DNA of 47,936 bases from an uncultured Campylobacter sp. (GTDB lineage: Bacteria; Actinomycetota; Actinomycetes; Mycobacteriales; Mycobacteriaceae), in NCBI GenBank assembly GCA_943913625.1, contig CALTYW010000002.1, positions 1-47,936 of the forward strand, in the 5' to 3' direction. Of the stretch, positions 38,000 through 46,158 are shown piece after piece (positions within the stretch are counted from its first letter, which is position 1; each line of letters starts with the position of its first letter). Made by a program: the position numbers and the translations under genes. The notes beneath the pieces were generated by a model. That model saw only the letters and a list, made by a program, of their open reading frames with translations, did no database searches and was not told the DNA's origin.

Positions 38000-39411
38000 G
38001 TAACCGCAGTTGGCCCCTACCCCGCAACCAGGTACGGATCTCTAGCCGGTTCACGGGCCGCACCAACCCGGTCACCGGCAGGCCCGAAAACCACTCCGGC
38101 ACGGACTTCGCGGCCCCGGACGGCACGCCGTTCTACGCCGTCGCGGACGGCACCGTGCAGTACATCGGCAAAGCGTCCGGCTACGGGCAGTGGATCGTCA
38201 TCGACCACCCCGCCAGCGTCGGAGGCGGCACCTCCGAGTACGGCCACATGTGGAACGCCTCCGCCACCGGCCTGAAGGCGGGCGACCGAGTGAAGAAGGG
38301 CCAGCTGTTGGGCTACGTCGGCTCCAACGGTCAATCCACGGGCCCGCACCTACACCTGACCATCTACGAGCGCGGATACCGCTCGCGCCGGGTTGACCCC
38401 GAGACGTGGCTGGCGGGCGCCGATTATCCCGACGGCGCGCCCGCGAAGCCGTGGGCACCGCCCGCGGTGCCGGGCACCATCTTCGGTATCGACATCTCCA
38501 GCTGGCAGAAGGACTACCCGCTGTGGAAGGTGAAGGCCGACGGCATGGAGTTCGTCATTATCAGGTTGTGCGACGGCACCTACCAAGACCCGCTGTTCCA
38601 GTCGCACCTCGCAGACGCCGAGAAACACGGCCTGCTCGTGTCCACCTACTGGTACCTGCGCGCCCCATCCGAAGGCACCACCATTGCGCAGCAGGTCGAC
38701 GTCATCGACAAGCAGATGAACGGTCGACGCGACCTCGGCGTGTGGATTGACGTCGAGAGCGTGGACAAGCAAGGCCGGGCGCTGCTCACCAAAGATGATG
38801 TGTGGGCCGCGAAGCGCGAACTGGAGGCCCGCGGCTACCACGTGCCCGGAATCTACTCCGGAGCGTGGTACTGGGAAGTCATGCCGGGGGGCGAGCCGTC
38901 CATGGAGGGGCTGGGCCACCTGTGGGTGTCCAACTACGGCCAGAACCGCAAGGGCGACCCCAGGGACACCTATCTTGCCGACGGTGGGGCGAACCACCGC
39001 GGCTGGGCATACCCACTCGGCGACCGCAAACCCGACCTGCTGCAGTTCGGCTCCGAAGGCGTCGTGGGTGACCACTACCCGGTCGACGTGAACGCCTTCC
39101 GCGGCACCCGCGGCGAACTGGCAGCGATCTTCCACCCCAACAATGCCCCGAAGGAGGCACCCATGAGCACCACCGCCCACCCGTGGCCGAACAGCCCCGC
39201 CGCACTCAACGACGCGAAAACTGCCGCCCAGGCCGCAGCCCGCGACGCTGCGGACATCCGCGAGCAGCTGCGTGGACGCGGAGACGCGGGCTGGGAACAG
39301 CTCGGCCAAAACCAGAACGGCCAGAACCTCACACTCGTGGACGCGGTAGCTGCACTACGCCACGACGTGGCGGAATTGTCCCGCAAAATCGACCAGATCG
39401 GAGCCAAGTAA
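37996..39411 (+). CDS. Endolysin: M23 peptidase fused to GH25 muramidase
   Basis: 471 residues. M23 metallopeptidase (about 14-135): H33-S-G-T-D37 and H118-L-H120 zinc ligands, cutting peptide bridges. GH25 lysozyme (about 160-385): GIDISSWQ with D166 and WIDVES with D252/E254, cutting the glycan. The helical C-terminal 75 residues (LRHDVAELSRKIDQIGAK end) may bind wall or oligomerise. No signal peptide, so release depends on the membrane proteins downstream. Two catalytic specificities in one chain are unusual but known. Confidence 0.93.
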   Translation: MSNRSWPLPRNQVRISSRFTGRTNPVTGRPENHSGTDFAAPDGTPFYAVADGTVQYIGKASGYGQWIVIDHPASVGGGTSEYGHMWNASATGLKAGDRVKKGQLLGYVGSNGQSTGPHLHLTIYERGYRSRRVDPETWLAGADYPDGAPAKPWAPPAVPGTIFGIDISSWQKDYPLWKVKADGMEFVIIRLCDGTYQDPLFQSHLADAEKHGLLVSTYWYLRAPSEGTTIAQQVDVIDKQMNGRRDLGVWIDVESVDKQGRALLTKDDVWAAKRELEARGYHVPGIYSGAWYWEVMPGGEPSMEGLGHLWVSNYGQNRKGDPRDTYLADGGANHRGWAYPLGDRKPDLLQFGSEGVVGDHYPVDVNAFRGTRGELAAIFHPNNAPKEAPMSTTAHPWPNSPAALNDAKTAAQAAARDAADIREQLRGRGDAGWEQLGQNQNGQNLTLVDAVAALRHDVAELSRKIDQIGAK

Positions 39412-39779
39412 TGAACACGAACATCTTGGAACGCGCCGTCAAGGGCGTGCGCAGCAAGCAGTCCTCACTCGCATTGCGTAAGGAGTCCCTGTCCGCCCTC
39501 GCTGCGCTTCTGGCGTGGATGGTCACGCTCATTGCGGAGAATGCTGACACTATCCCGGCTGCGGCTGGCAGTGTGGGCCAGGTGGTGGCGGTTGCGGCGT
39601 CGGCGTTGGCGTTTGGTATCGCCCGTTTCACTGTTCCGGCGTTGACGGTTGGGCAGCAGCAGCAGATCATTGCGGAGGCGGAGCGTATTGAGCGTGCCGA
39701 TTCGGAGGCTGCGGAGCCGGTGACGCTGCCGGTCTACACTGGCCCGACTGTGAACGGGGGGAAGCACCGTGCCGATTGA
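39411..39779 (+). CDS. Holin candidate 1
   Basis: 122 residues; its ATG shares one base with the endolysin stop (TAATG). Basic start, a first membrane segment (LSALAALLAWMVTLIAE), a second (GQVVAVAASALAFGIARFTV), then a charged tail. Two segments plus place after the endolysin fit a class II-type holin. Overlaps the next gene by 11 nt. Confidence 0.75.
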   Translation: MNTNILERAVKGVRSKQSSLALRKESLSALAALLAWMVTLIAENADTIPAAAGSVGQVVAVAASALAFGIARFTVPALTVGQQQQIIAEAERIERADSEAAEPVTLPVYTGPTVNGGKHRAD

Positions 39780-40239
39780 GCACCTACCGGAGCGCATGAA
39801 GCCGGGTGCGCGGCAGGTGCGTGACTGGGCGCGCACCGTCGGCCCCGCACTACTGATTCTCGGTGTGGGCGCGCTGGCTCGAGGGATTTCCTACACGCCG
39901 TTGCTCATGTCCGAGACAGCGCGGCAAGCGCACCCCGTGGAGGGCACACTGCCTATGCCTGTGTGGGCGTGGGTGTGGATTGTCGCCGGTGTGGCTGCGG
40001 TGGTGGCGGCGTGGTGGTCGCGTGCCGCCCCGGTGGCTGTCGGTGCCTGCGTCGGCCTGAACTTGCTGTGGGGCGCGTCGTTCATTGCGGACGCGATTGC
40101 GAGGGGTGCCGTGCGTGGTTGGCTGCCCGCAGTCGGCTACCTGTCCATCGCCGCCCTCGTGCTGTGGGCGGTGTGGTTCGTCGGTGGCGAGCGGAAAATC
40201 AGCAGGGAGGAGATCGCTAGTGAACTTCGACGTGAGTAG
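39769..40239 (+). CDS. Four-helix membrane protein of the lysis cassette
   Basis: 156 residues from GTG 39769. Four hydrophobic segments: VGPALLILGVGALARGI, AWVWIVAGVAAVVAAWW, AVGACVGLNLLWGASFI, LSIAALVLWAVWFVGG; charged ends. Could be a second holin, antiholin or lysis timer. Overlaps both neighbours, so expressed with them. Exact role unknown. Confidence 0.7.
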   Translation: MPIEHLPERMKPGARQVRDWARTVGPALLILGVGALARGISYTPLLMSETARQAHPVEGTLPMPVWAWVWIVAGVAAVVAAWWSRAAPVAVGACVGLNLLWGASFIADAIARGAVRGWLPAVGYLSIAALVLWAVWFVGGERKISREEIASELRRE

Positions 40240-40525
40240 CGTCGCACCCATCATCATCGCCGTGGTCACCGCGCTGGGTGCCTACGCGGGCACGAAAGCG
40301 ACCACTAAGGCGCAGCGGGAGGCTGCGGAGCCCGCGAACTGGCAGACGTTGACCACGGAGATGAAGGCGTTTTTCAAGGAGCAGCTGGCGGAGCGCGACA
40401 ACCGCATTGATGCCCTGGAGCGAGAGTTGGACGCCACCCGCGCCTACATCGACCACCTCTCCACCATCCCCGAATTCAAAGACCCGCCATTCCCCAGCTT
40501 CCAAAAATGGCGGGCCTGCCGCTGA
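40220..40525 (+). CDS. DUF2746-like one-helix membrane protein
   Basis: 101 residues from GTG 40220. One N-terminal membrane segment (SVAPIIIAVVTALGAYAG) then a long cytoplasmic coiled coil (MKAFFKEQLAERDNRIDALE, then RELDATRAYIDHL). The layout matches the small DUF2746 proteins in actinophage lysis regions, with a holin or spanin-like part suspected. Last gene of the lysis operon, followed by a terminator. Confidence 0.72.
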   Translation: MNFDVSSVAPIIIAVVTALGAYAGTKATTKAQREAAEPANWQTLTTEMKAFFKEQLAERDNRIDALERELDATRAYIDHLSTIPEFKDPPFPSFQKWRACR

Positions 40526-40534
40526 ACACCACCT

Positions 40535-40575
40535 GACCCCCATTCTGGCTATGCGCCGGGGTGGGGGTCTTCTTC
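40535..40575. terminator. Terminator between lysis operon and reversed cassette
   Basis: GACCCCC (40535-40541) pairs with GGGGGTC (40563-40569), followed by TTCTTC. It sits between convergent transcription units and reaches the stop of the leftward gene at 40574; it may act mainly rightward. Confidence 0.7.
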
Positions 40576-41248
40576 ATGCCCGATTCTCCGGCACGTCACC
40601 AGGGCCGTGCGCCGCTAGATAACCACGGTCGGACAGATAGCGCCGATACGTCTTGACTCCCTCACGCACCGCGGTGTGGCTCACCCCGTAGCGGCGTCCA
40701 ATCGCAGACCACGATTCACCCTCATCATGCAGCGCGGCCCACTGCTCCACGGGTGCGCGCCTCTTCCCCTCGTAGGTAGAGATGCGCTGACACAGCGGCG
40801 AGCAGGTGAGATTGCCTTTCCTGCCGTGGATAAGCCCGCCACAGGTACGGCAGCGACGGGTCACCGGCTTTGTCACGCCCTTGATGCGCTGATTGGCCTG
40901 GTCGATCTGGGCCTGCACATCTGCGCCTCGGCGCTTGAAGGTGTCGGGCGTGCGTGACCGGGACGCAGCAGTCGGGTCGCGTTTCGCAACCATGCGCTGC
41001 CATCCTTCACTACCGATGCGCGACCGCGCAGATTCCGACATGCGGCGGGTGAGCCGCGGTGACGCCAAGGCCACACGCTGGGGCAGGCCATGCGCCAGCC
41101 GGTACTCGTCGGCGCTCATACCGTGAGCGAGGCTGACATGCGCACCCAGTGAGACGTACGTGCTGCCGCACTCGTGGCACAGGACGCGCTCATCGTCCCC
41201 GTCGAGGTAGCCGTAGCGGCCAAAGCCCGAGCGGTCACCAGGCTGCAT
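40574..41248 (-). CDS. MucR/Ros-like zinc-finger and HTH regulator
   Basis: 224 residues. N-terminal Ros/MucR-type finger: C24-x2-C27-x9-H37-x4-H42 (LCHECGSTYVSLGAHVSLAH) followed by GMSADEYRLAHGLPQ, the family signature. A second cysteine unit, CRTCGG with LTCSPLCQRI (about 133-155), looks like a zinc ribbon. A C-terminal HTH (GESWSAIGRRYGVSHTAVRE) follows. Three DNA-binding-type units in one protein. Starts one base into the stop of the gene before it; third gene of the leftward cassette. Confidence 0.8.
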   Translation of the reverse strand: MQPGDRSGFGRYGYLDGDDERVLCHECGSTYVSLGAHVSLAHGMSADEYRLAHGLPQRVALASPRLTRRMSESARSRIGSEGWQRMVAKRDPTAASRSRTPDTFKRRGADVQAQIDQANQRIKGVTKPVTRRCRTCGGLIHGRKGNLTCSPLCQRISTYEGKRRAPVEQWAALHDEGESWSAIGRRYGVSHTAVREGVKTYRRYLSDRGYLAAHGPGDVPENRA

Positions 41249-41640
41249 TACATGCCCCTGATCTGCTCGACACGCTGGCGGGAAAGGCCGGCAGCAGCAG
41301 CGACGTCCTTGACGCGAGCGCCCGCGTTGAGCGCTGCTTTGATTGCGGTGTTGCGGTGCGCTTCCGCGTCCGTGAGGAGTGCCTGGGCGCGCTCGACCTC
41401 CGGCAGGGCATCTTCGATGAGGCGCAGTTCTTGCTGGCCGAGGTCGCCGGCGCGTTGTGCCCGGGCGACTGATTCTGTGAGGAAGTCGGCGTCCTCATCG
41501 CTGAGGTTGTCGCGGTCGATTTCGCGGTCTTCGAGCGCTTCGAGTTGGCGAGCGTATGCCTCAAGTGCGGCTTCTGCCGCTTCGTCGGTGATGCCGCAGC
41601 GGCCAGCGGTGCGGATTGCGAGGGTCTGAATGTCGGTCAT
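41248..41640 (-). CDS. Coiled-coil protein with C-terminal HTH
   Basis: 130 residues with AAAGGAG before ATG 41640. Residues 20-105 are helical and acidic (AEAALEAYARQLEALEDREI). The end is a compact HTH (ARVKDVAAAAGLSRQRVEQI) as in sigma/resolvase-like DNA binders. Middle gene of the leftward cassette; TAA overlaps the next ATG. Likely regulator acting with the zinc-finger protein. Confidence 0.75.
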   Translation of the reverse strand: MTDIQTLAIRTAGRCGITDEAAEAALEAYARQLEALEDREIDRDNLSDEDADFLTESVARAQRAGDLGQQELRLIEDALPEVERAQALLTDAEAHRNTAIKAALNAGARVKDVAAAAGLSRQRVEQIRGM

Positions 41641-41675
41641 GGCGGTTCTCCTTTAGCGTGGGGCGGTGGTGTGGG

Positions 41676-42020
41676 TTAGGCGAAGGTTGCTGCGTAGTCC
41701 TCGTAGCCGTAGGCATCTTCATCTTCGATGGTGTCAAGGAGGTCGGCGGTGGCCGCGGCGAATGCTGCGCCTTCTTCGGTGCAAGACCACGCGGGGGAGT
41801 GGAGCAGGGGGATACGGTTTGCGACTGCGTATTCGATGAGGCTGCGTGCGTGGCCTTCGCCTTGGAAGCCGTCGGCGGTTTCGATGTTCATGATCTGTCC
41901 GGTGGTGAGGTCGGCGTAGAGCTCGGAGATGAGGGTGCCGTCCGCGGCATGCTTTTCGATGATGCGCATCTGGCCGGGCTCGTCGTAGTAGGTGCCTGTG
42001 CGGGTGGTGATGGCGTTCAT
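41676..42020 (-). CDS. GNAT-like small protein
   Basis: 114 residues. MRIIEKHAADGTLISELYAD, GQIMNIETADGFQGEGHARS and LIEYAVANRIPLLHSPAWSC follow the acetyltransferase-type fold (Q/G-x-G-x-(G/A) loop, then the HSP-x-x-(S/C)-x-EG-x-AFA end) of small actinophage GNAT-like proteins. The substrate is unknown, and the short N-terminus may preclude activity. The acidic tail is unusual. ATG 42020 has AGAGGAAGGG and the GGAACCACAATG context also seen in early genes. First gene of the cassette. Confidence 0.7.
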   Translation of the reverse strand: MNAITTRTGTYYDEPGQMRIIEKHAADGTLISELYADLTTGQIMNIETADGFQGEGHARSLIEYAVANRIPLLHSPAWSCTEEGAAFAAATADLLDTIEDEDAYGYEDYAATFA

Positions 42021-42052
42021 TGTGGTTCCCTTCCTCTCTTGCTTACACACCT

Positions 42053-42083
42053 AGTATATGACAGCGCGCTTGCTAATGCAAGC
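42053..42083 (-). promoter_or_regulatory. Leftward promoter TTGCAT-17-TATACT with palindromic operator
   Basis: On the minus strand -35 TTGCAT (42081-42076), 17-bp spacer, -10 TATACT (42058-42053), the best consensus promoter in the window. The perfect palindrome GCTTGC-TAAT-GCAAGC (42068-42083) covers the -35 box, a place for a dimeric repressor. It should drive the three reversed genes from the prophage. Weak rightward boxes (TTGCTA-18-TAGTAA) overlap, and TGGGACAACC (42121-42130) is an operator-like site. Confidence 0.72.
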
Positions 42084-42180
42084 GGAGTAGCAATAGTAAG
42101 GATGTTGGAAGCTTGGCTCTTGGGACAACCGGCGCACCCGTGTCTAGTAGGCGAAAACCGCCAACCCCCGAGGAGACACC

Positions 42181-43257
42181 ATGGCCGACAGCGTGCCCAC
42201 TTATTCCGACCTCGAAACGAAACTCGTCCTTCGCTTCGTAGACACGGAGGATGTCCTCGCTACCCAGCGCGCCATGATCGAGGTCACTCCGGAAGCTGCC
42301 TACCTTGAACTGCCCCGCGGCCGGCGTGGTGAGAAGGGCGAGAAGGGCGACCCTGGCCCGGGGTTCTGGTTCCGCAGCCTAATCACCGATAAGCGACAGT
42401 TGCCGCAGAATCTGCGTGACGTTGATCGGGGCGCGGCGTTCCCGGACACGAACTCGAAGTCGCTCTGGGTGTGGGATGGTGCGGACTACTTCGAGATTCC
42501 GAACTTTATCGGACTTCGGGGTGAGCCTGGTGCGACGCCTCGTGTGCAGGTGGGGTCTGTGGTGCCGGGTGGGGCGGCGCAGGTGTCGGTGAATCAGGCG
42601 GCGTCCACGGAGGATACTGTTGTCCTCGATTTTGTGCTGCCGCAGGGGCCGATGGGGCCGCGTGGTGAGCGGGGGGAGGTGGGTGAGGCGTCGAATGTGT
42701 CGGCGTCGCCGGATGTGGATGTGTCGCGTGCCCCGCAGGTGGGTGAGGCGTTGACGTGGAACGGGTTTAAGTGGGCGCCGCGGAATGTGTTGTCTCCGGT
42801 GGGGCCGTGGATGTTGGGGCCGAATGATTTCACCTCGTTTGAGCAGAAGCTGATCGGCTCGTCGGATAAGCAGAATCACCTGATCGCGTCTTACACCGTG
42901 CCTGGATTGCCGTTTGATTGGCGGCCCGTGGTGCTGGGTGGGCATTTGCAGTGGTGGTCTGACCTTGGCATCCAGTTGAATGTGGATGTGCGTGTGGGTA
43001 ATGCGCAGAAGGGTGACATTGTTGGCCATGGTGTGGGTGTGCGTAACGCCCGCCAGTTGCAGTACGTGTCCATCCATCCGTGGTCGACTGGTCAGGTCAC
43101 CCCGGGTTCGACGTATGGGGTGGTGAAGGCGAACACGGCGACGACGATCTATGTGGTGTTGGAGAAGGTGTACGGCTCTGTGGGCGCGTGGGAGTTCACC
43201 CGCCAGAACGCCGGTTTGACGTTTATGGCCATGCCGGTCAACGAGGCGCTGGCGTAG
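42181..43257 (+). CDS. Collagen-like minor tail fibre protein
   Basis: 358 residues with GAGGAG upstream. Head part (VLRFVDTEDVLATQRAMIEV), short collagen-type G-x-y runs (GRRGEKGEKGDPGPGF near residue 45; GPMGPRGERGEVGEA near 160) and a beta-rich C-terminal half (FTSFEQKLIGSSDKQNHLIA onward), the layout of trimeric fibre tips. From about 42530 codons become G/T-rich relative to the upstream structural genes. Probably binds the host surface. Confidence 0.85.
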   Translation: MADSVPTYSDLETKLVLRFVDTEDVLATQRAMIEVTPEAAYLELPRGRRGEKGEKGDPGPGFWFRSLITDKRQLPQNLRDVDRGAAFPDTNSKSLWVWDGADYFEIPNFIGLRGEPGATPRVQVGSVVPGGAAQVSVNQAASTEDTVVLDFVLPQGPMGPRGERGEVGEASNVSASPDVDVSRAPQVGEALTWNGFKWAPRNVLSPVGPWMLGPNDFTSFEQKLIGSSDKQNHLIASYTVPGLPFDWRPVVLGGHLQWWSDLGIQLNVDVRVGNAQKGDIVGHGVGVRNARQLQYVSIHPWSTGQVTPGSTYGVVKANTATTIYVVLEKVYGSVGAWEFTRQNAGLTFMAMPVNEALA

Positions 43258-43275
43258 CGGGGGAGGGGAGTAGGT

Positions 43276-43953
43276 ATGGCTGATGAGACGAGGAACACCG
43301 GTGGTGAGGGTGTGAACCCGTACAACTCGCTGACCCGCGCTGACACGTTCGGGATCCGCCCTGACCTGTTTATCCGACTGTCGGAGATCACGCCGAGCCG
43401 CCCGGAGTTGGACGCGCTGATGCGGAAGCAGGAGGAGAATGCGCAGAAGGCGGACGAGATCGCGTCGGATATTTCGGGTGTGGTGACGAAGGCGGACTTC
43501 TCCGAATATGACAGTGCTCTGCAGTCCAAATTGTGGGGTGAGCAGGGCGAGTTCAACAAGATCACGGTGGAGTTCCAGAAGCAGCAGCAGAAGATTGATG
43601 CGCAGCAAAATGAGTTCCTTCTGAAACTGCAGCAGGTGCAGCAGGAAGCGGAGCGCCGACGCCCACGCCCGATTTTCGCCAAGTTCTCCGAGTACAAGGA
43701 CGGCTACACCGACCCCGAGAAGTTCATGAAGATTACGCCCTACGAAGTGGGCGACCGTGGGTTCCGCGTTGATTGCTTGGGCTCGTGGACGGGCGAGATT
43801 ATTGTGCGCGCTACCGCGTTCGGGCCGCTGTCCTCAAACTCGATTGATTCCTACCGTGTGCCGATTACGACTGACCGGAGGAATTTTTACGGCACTCCGT
43901 ACGCTGCGCAGATGTCGTACATCGCCCTGGATATGACGGTGTTCCCGGACTGA
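43276..43953 (+). CDS. Minor tail protein with coiled coil
   Basis: 225 residues. A central coiled coil (DALMRKQEENAQKADEIASD, then EFQKQQQKIDAQQNEFLLKL) suggests a trimeric shaft; the C-terminal 85 residues are beta-rich (GFRVDCLGSWTGEIIVRATA). Between two collagen-like fibre genes, so a fibre part or connector. Gap of 18 bp from the previous gene. Confidence 0.75.
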   Translation: MADETRNTGGEGVNPYNSLTRADTFGIRPDLFIRLSEITPSRPELDALMRKQEENAQKADEIASDISGVVTKADFSEYDSALQSKLWGEQGEFNKITVEFQKQQQKIDAQQNEFLLKLQQVQQEAERRRPRPIFAKFSEYKDGYTDPEKFMKITPYEVGDRGFRVDCLGSWTGEIIVRATAFGPLSSNSIDSYRVPITTDRRNFYGTPYAAQMSYIALDMTVFPD

Positions 43954-43961
43954 CAGGCCTT

Positions 43962-43971
43962 TTGGACAACC
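43962..43971. promoter_or_regulatory. Operator-like site between fibre genes
   Basis: TTGGACAACC in the 60-bp gap before the 44014 gene; same form and orientation as the sites at 25221 and 37869. Confidence 0.33.
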
Positions 43972-44013
43972 TCGCGTTCCGTGCACGCTGTGGTCATTTC
44001 AGGAGGTAATTCG

Positions 44014-46149
44014 ATGCAATACACCACGGTGAAGCGTGCTGTGCGGGCGGTGCACGTCGACGGGCCGGATGATGATCGCGCCCCAGAAATCGGGCAGGTG
44101 CACGGCGAAGTGACCTTCTACCCAGTGATGGGTGAGGGCGAGGGGGTGCAGGTTGAGACTGCGGAGGGGCCGGTGACGGTGATGCTCACCCCGATCACCG
44201 TGCGCATCTCGGATGGCCTGATTATGCATCGCGGTGGCGTGGGTGTGCAGCTGTTTGCTGGCGGTGAGGGGGCTGTGCCGTCGCTGATTCGGTGGCGGGC
44301 CGTGTTCCGCGGCCTGCAATCCCAAGGCGTGCCGCTGAAGCTGCGTGATGTGGTGTTTGATGCGGTGCCTGGTGGTGAGGTGGATTTGACTTTGGCGGCG
44401 CCGTTGGCGGGCACACCGGAGCCGATTGTGCGTGGTCCGCAGGGTGAGCGTGGCCCGCAGGGTGAGAAGGGGGAGCGGGGTGAGCCTGGCCCGCAGGGTG
44501 AACCCGGCCCGAAGGGGGACAAGGGCGAGCAGGGCGACGTCGGCCCGCAGGGTGAGCGTGGCCCGGCCGGCGCGGACGGCACCATGACGTTCGAGGAGCT
44601 GACCCCGGAGCAGCGCGCCACACTGAAAGGCGAGCAGGGCGAGCCTGGCCCGCAAGGTGAACCCGGCCCACAGGGCGAGCCTGGCCCGGCTGGCGCGGGT
44701 ATCGAGACGGCCACCTATTCCGCCGAGCCGAACACTTTGATGAAGCGCACCAGCACCGGCGCAGTGTCTGTAGCCGACCCAACGGCAAGCGTCCACGCTG
44801 CGAATAAGCGCTATGTGGACGCGACCGTTACGGGCCTAGACCAGCCGATGACTGGCAGGGTGAGTGTGCGTGACCTGGTGGCGCAGAATAGGGAGGGGCT
44901 GGCCCCGTCGCACCCGTACACCGACCCGGCGGACAACGACGTACAAGCAATGCGGACAGTTGTAACCGACCTATTGCAGCGCAACACCTACAACCCCGCA
45001 GACCTACCCCAAGGCGCGGAAGTAATCGAGGGCTGGGATGACGAGGCGAAGCGCGCAGTGTGGGTGGTGCGCAGCATCCCCGGTAATGGCCTGTACTGGG
45101 GGCTGTGGGTGCTTCCGCACAGTGCGCCGGTGTCGGCCATCGTGGAATCTCCCCACCCTGTTTTTGATGGTGGTTCGGATGATATTGCCTACGAAGTGTG
45201 GCGACGCTCCCCGCTGGGCACGGTGCTGGCGGTTGCGGGTTCGCACCGCACCAATCCTGACGGCACCGACCCCCGCGACGTGTGCAAGAACAAACGTTCC
45301 ATGTGGCACCAGGTCACAACGCATATCGCGCAGCCCGGGTTGTCTGAACTGCAGATTCACGGTTTCGGGGATAGCAGCTTGCCTGGTGTGGGTGCGGTGG
45401 TGTCCTCGGGTTCTTCGCCACTATCGGCGGGTGTGCTCCGGCTGGATAACGCGCTGCGTAACGCTGGCGTGGTCACGGCGCGGCAGTGGGACGGTTCCGC
45501 CACGAAGCTCATCGGAATGTTCAACGCCCAGGGCGACGCGGCGGCAGTCAGGGGCAATGCTTTCTGCCATATCGAGCTGTCCGGCACCACCCGCGACAGC
45601 GGCCGCGACGCTTTCGTCCAGGCGGTCACCGCGTCCGGCTACCTCGATAATCACAACTCGGCGCTCATCACCAACGAATACCCAAAGCCGGTAGGGTCTG
45701 CGAACTCTCGCGGCGAAGCCACCACCGCTGCCCGCGCAGACCACACGCACCGCCTGGTGCAGAATGACCCCGCAGACGGCGAGGTAGTGGCGCGTGACAG
45801 TGGCGGCTGGCGGTCTATCCCCGCAGCCCAAGTGGTGCAGACCGGTGGTGGCTACACGAAGCCCGATGGTGGCATTCCACTGTCGGACCAGGAGCAATCC
45901 GTCCAGGACGCTATACAGCTAGTGAAGTCCGCTACCTACTCGGCCATTGGCGGGGCGCTGATGAAACGCACGTCCACGGGCGCAGTGTCGGTCGCAGAGC
46001 CGACGGCGGGCGTGCACGCAGCGAACCGGAACTACGTGGACGGCGCTGTCGACGCGGCGCTGGGTACGGCTAAGGCGTACACGGACGCGCTCATCGTGGA
46101 GGGCAACACGTCCGCGACGGACGGCAAACTCCACATCGTCTACGAATAG
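44014..46149 (+). CDS. Large collagen-like tail fibre protein
   Basis: 711 residues; ATG 44014 has AGGAGGT 7-8 nt upstream (GTG 43981 rejected). Residues 1-135 form an attachment domain; about 139-230 are G-x-y triplets (GPQGERGPQGEKGERGEPGP) broken by a short linker; then a repeated 36-residue unit (LMKRTSTGAVSVADPTASVH) at about 240-270 and again near the C-terminus (LMKRTSTGAVSVAEPTAGVH), flanking a receptor-binding-like beta domain. Such triple helices form rigid stalks. Likely the main host-binding fibre. Confidence 0.88.
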   Translation: MQYTTVKRAVRAVHVDGPDDDRAPEIGQVHGEVTFYPVMGEGEGVQVETAEGPVTVMLTPITVRISDGLIMHRGGVGVQLFAGGEGAVPSLIRWRAVFRGLQSQGVPLKLRDVVFDAVPGGEVDLTLAAPLAGTPEPIVRGPQGERGPQGEKGERGEPGPQGEPGPKGDKGEQGDVGPQGERGPAGADGTMTFEELTPEQRATLKGEQGEPGPQGEPGPQGEPGPAGAGIETATYSAEPNTLMKRTSTGAVSVADPTASVHAANKRYVDATVTGLDQPMTGRVSVRDLVAQNREGLAPSHPYTDPADNDVQAMRTVVTDLLQRNTYNPADLPQGAEVIEGWDDEAKRAVWVVRSIPGNGLYWGLWVLPHSAPVSAIVESPHPVFDGGSDDIAYEVWRRSPLGTVLAVAGSHRTNPDGTDPRDVCKNKRSMWHQVTTHIAQPGLSELQIHGFGDSSLPGVGAVVSSGSSPLSAGVLRLDNALRNAGVVTARQWDGSATKLIGMFNAQGDAAAVRGNAFCHIELSGTTRDSGRDAFVQAVTASGYLDNHNSALITNEYPKPVGSANSRGEATTAARADHTHRLVQNDPADGEVVARDSGGWRSIPAAQVVQTGGGYTKPDGGIPLSDQEQSVQDAIQLVKSATYSAIGGALMKRTSTGAVSVAEPTAGVHAANRNYVDGAVDAALGTAKAYTDALIVEGNTSATDGKLHIVYE

Positions 46150-46158
46150 GAGCAGACC

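Noticed and set aside
40574..42020. Toxin-antitoxin reading of the reversed cassette
   Set aside because: A GNAT-like plus HTH pair recalls GNAT/RHH toxin pairs, but the GNAT-like protein is short, there is no RHH antitoxin, and the gene order differs.
42379..43608. 409-codon minus-strand frame opposite fibre genes
   Set aside because: Arg/His/Leu-rich shadow crossing two real genes.
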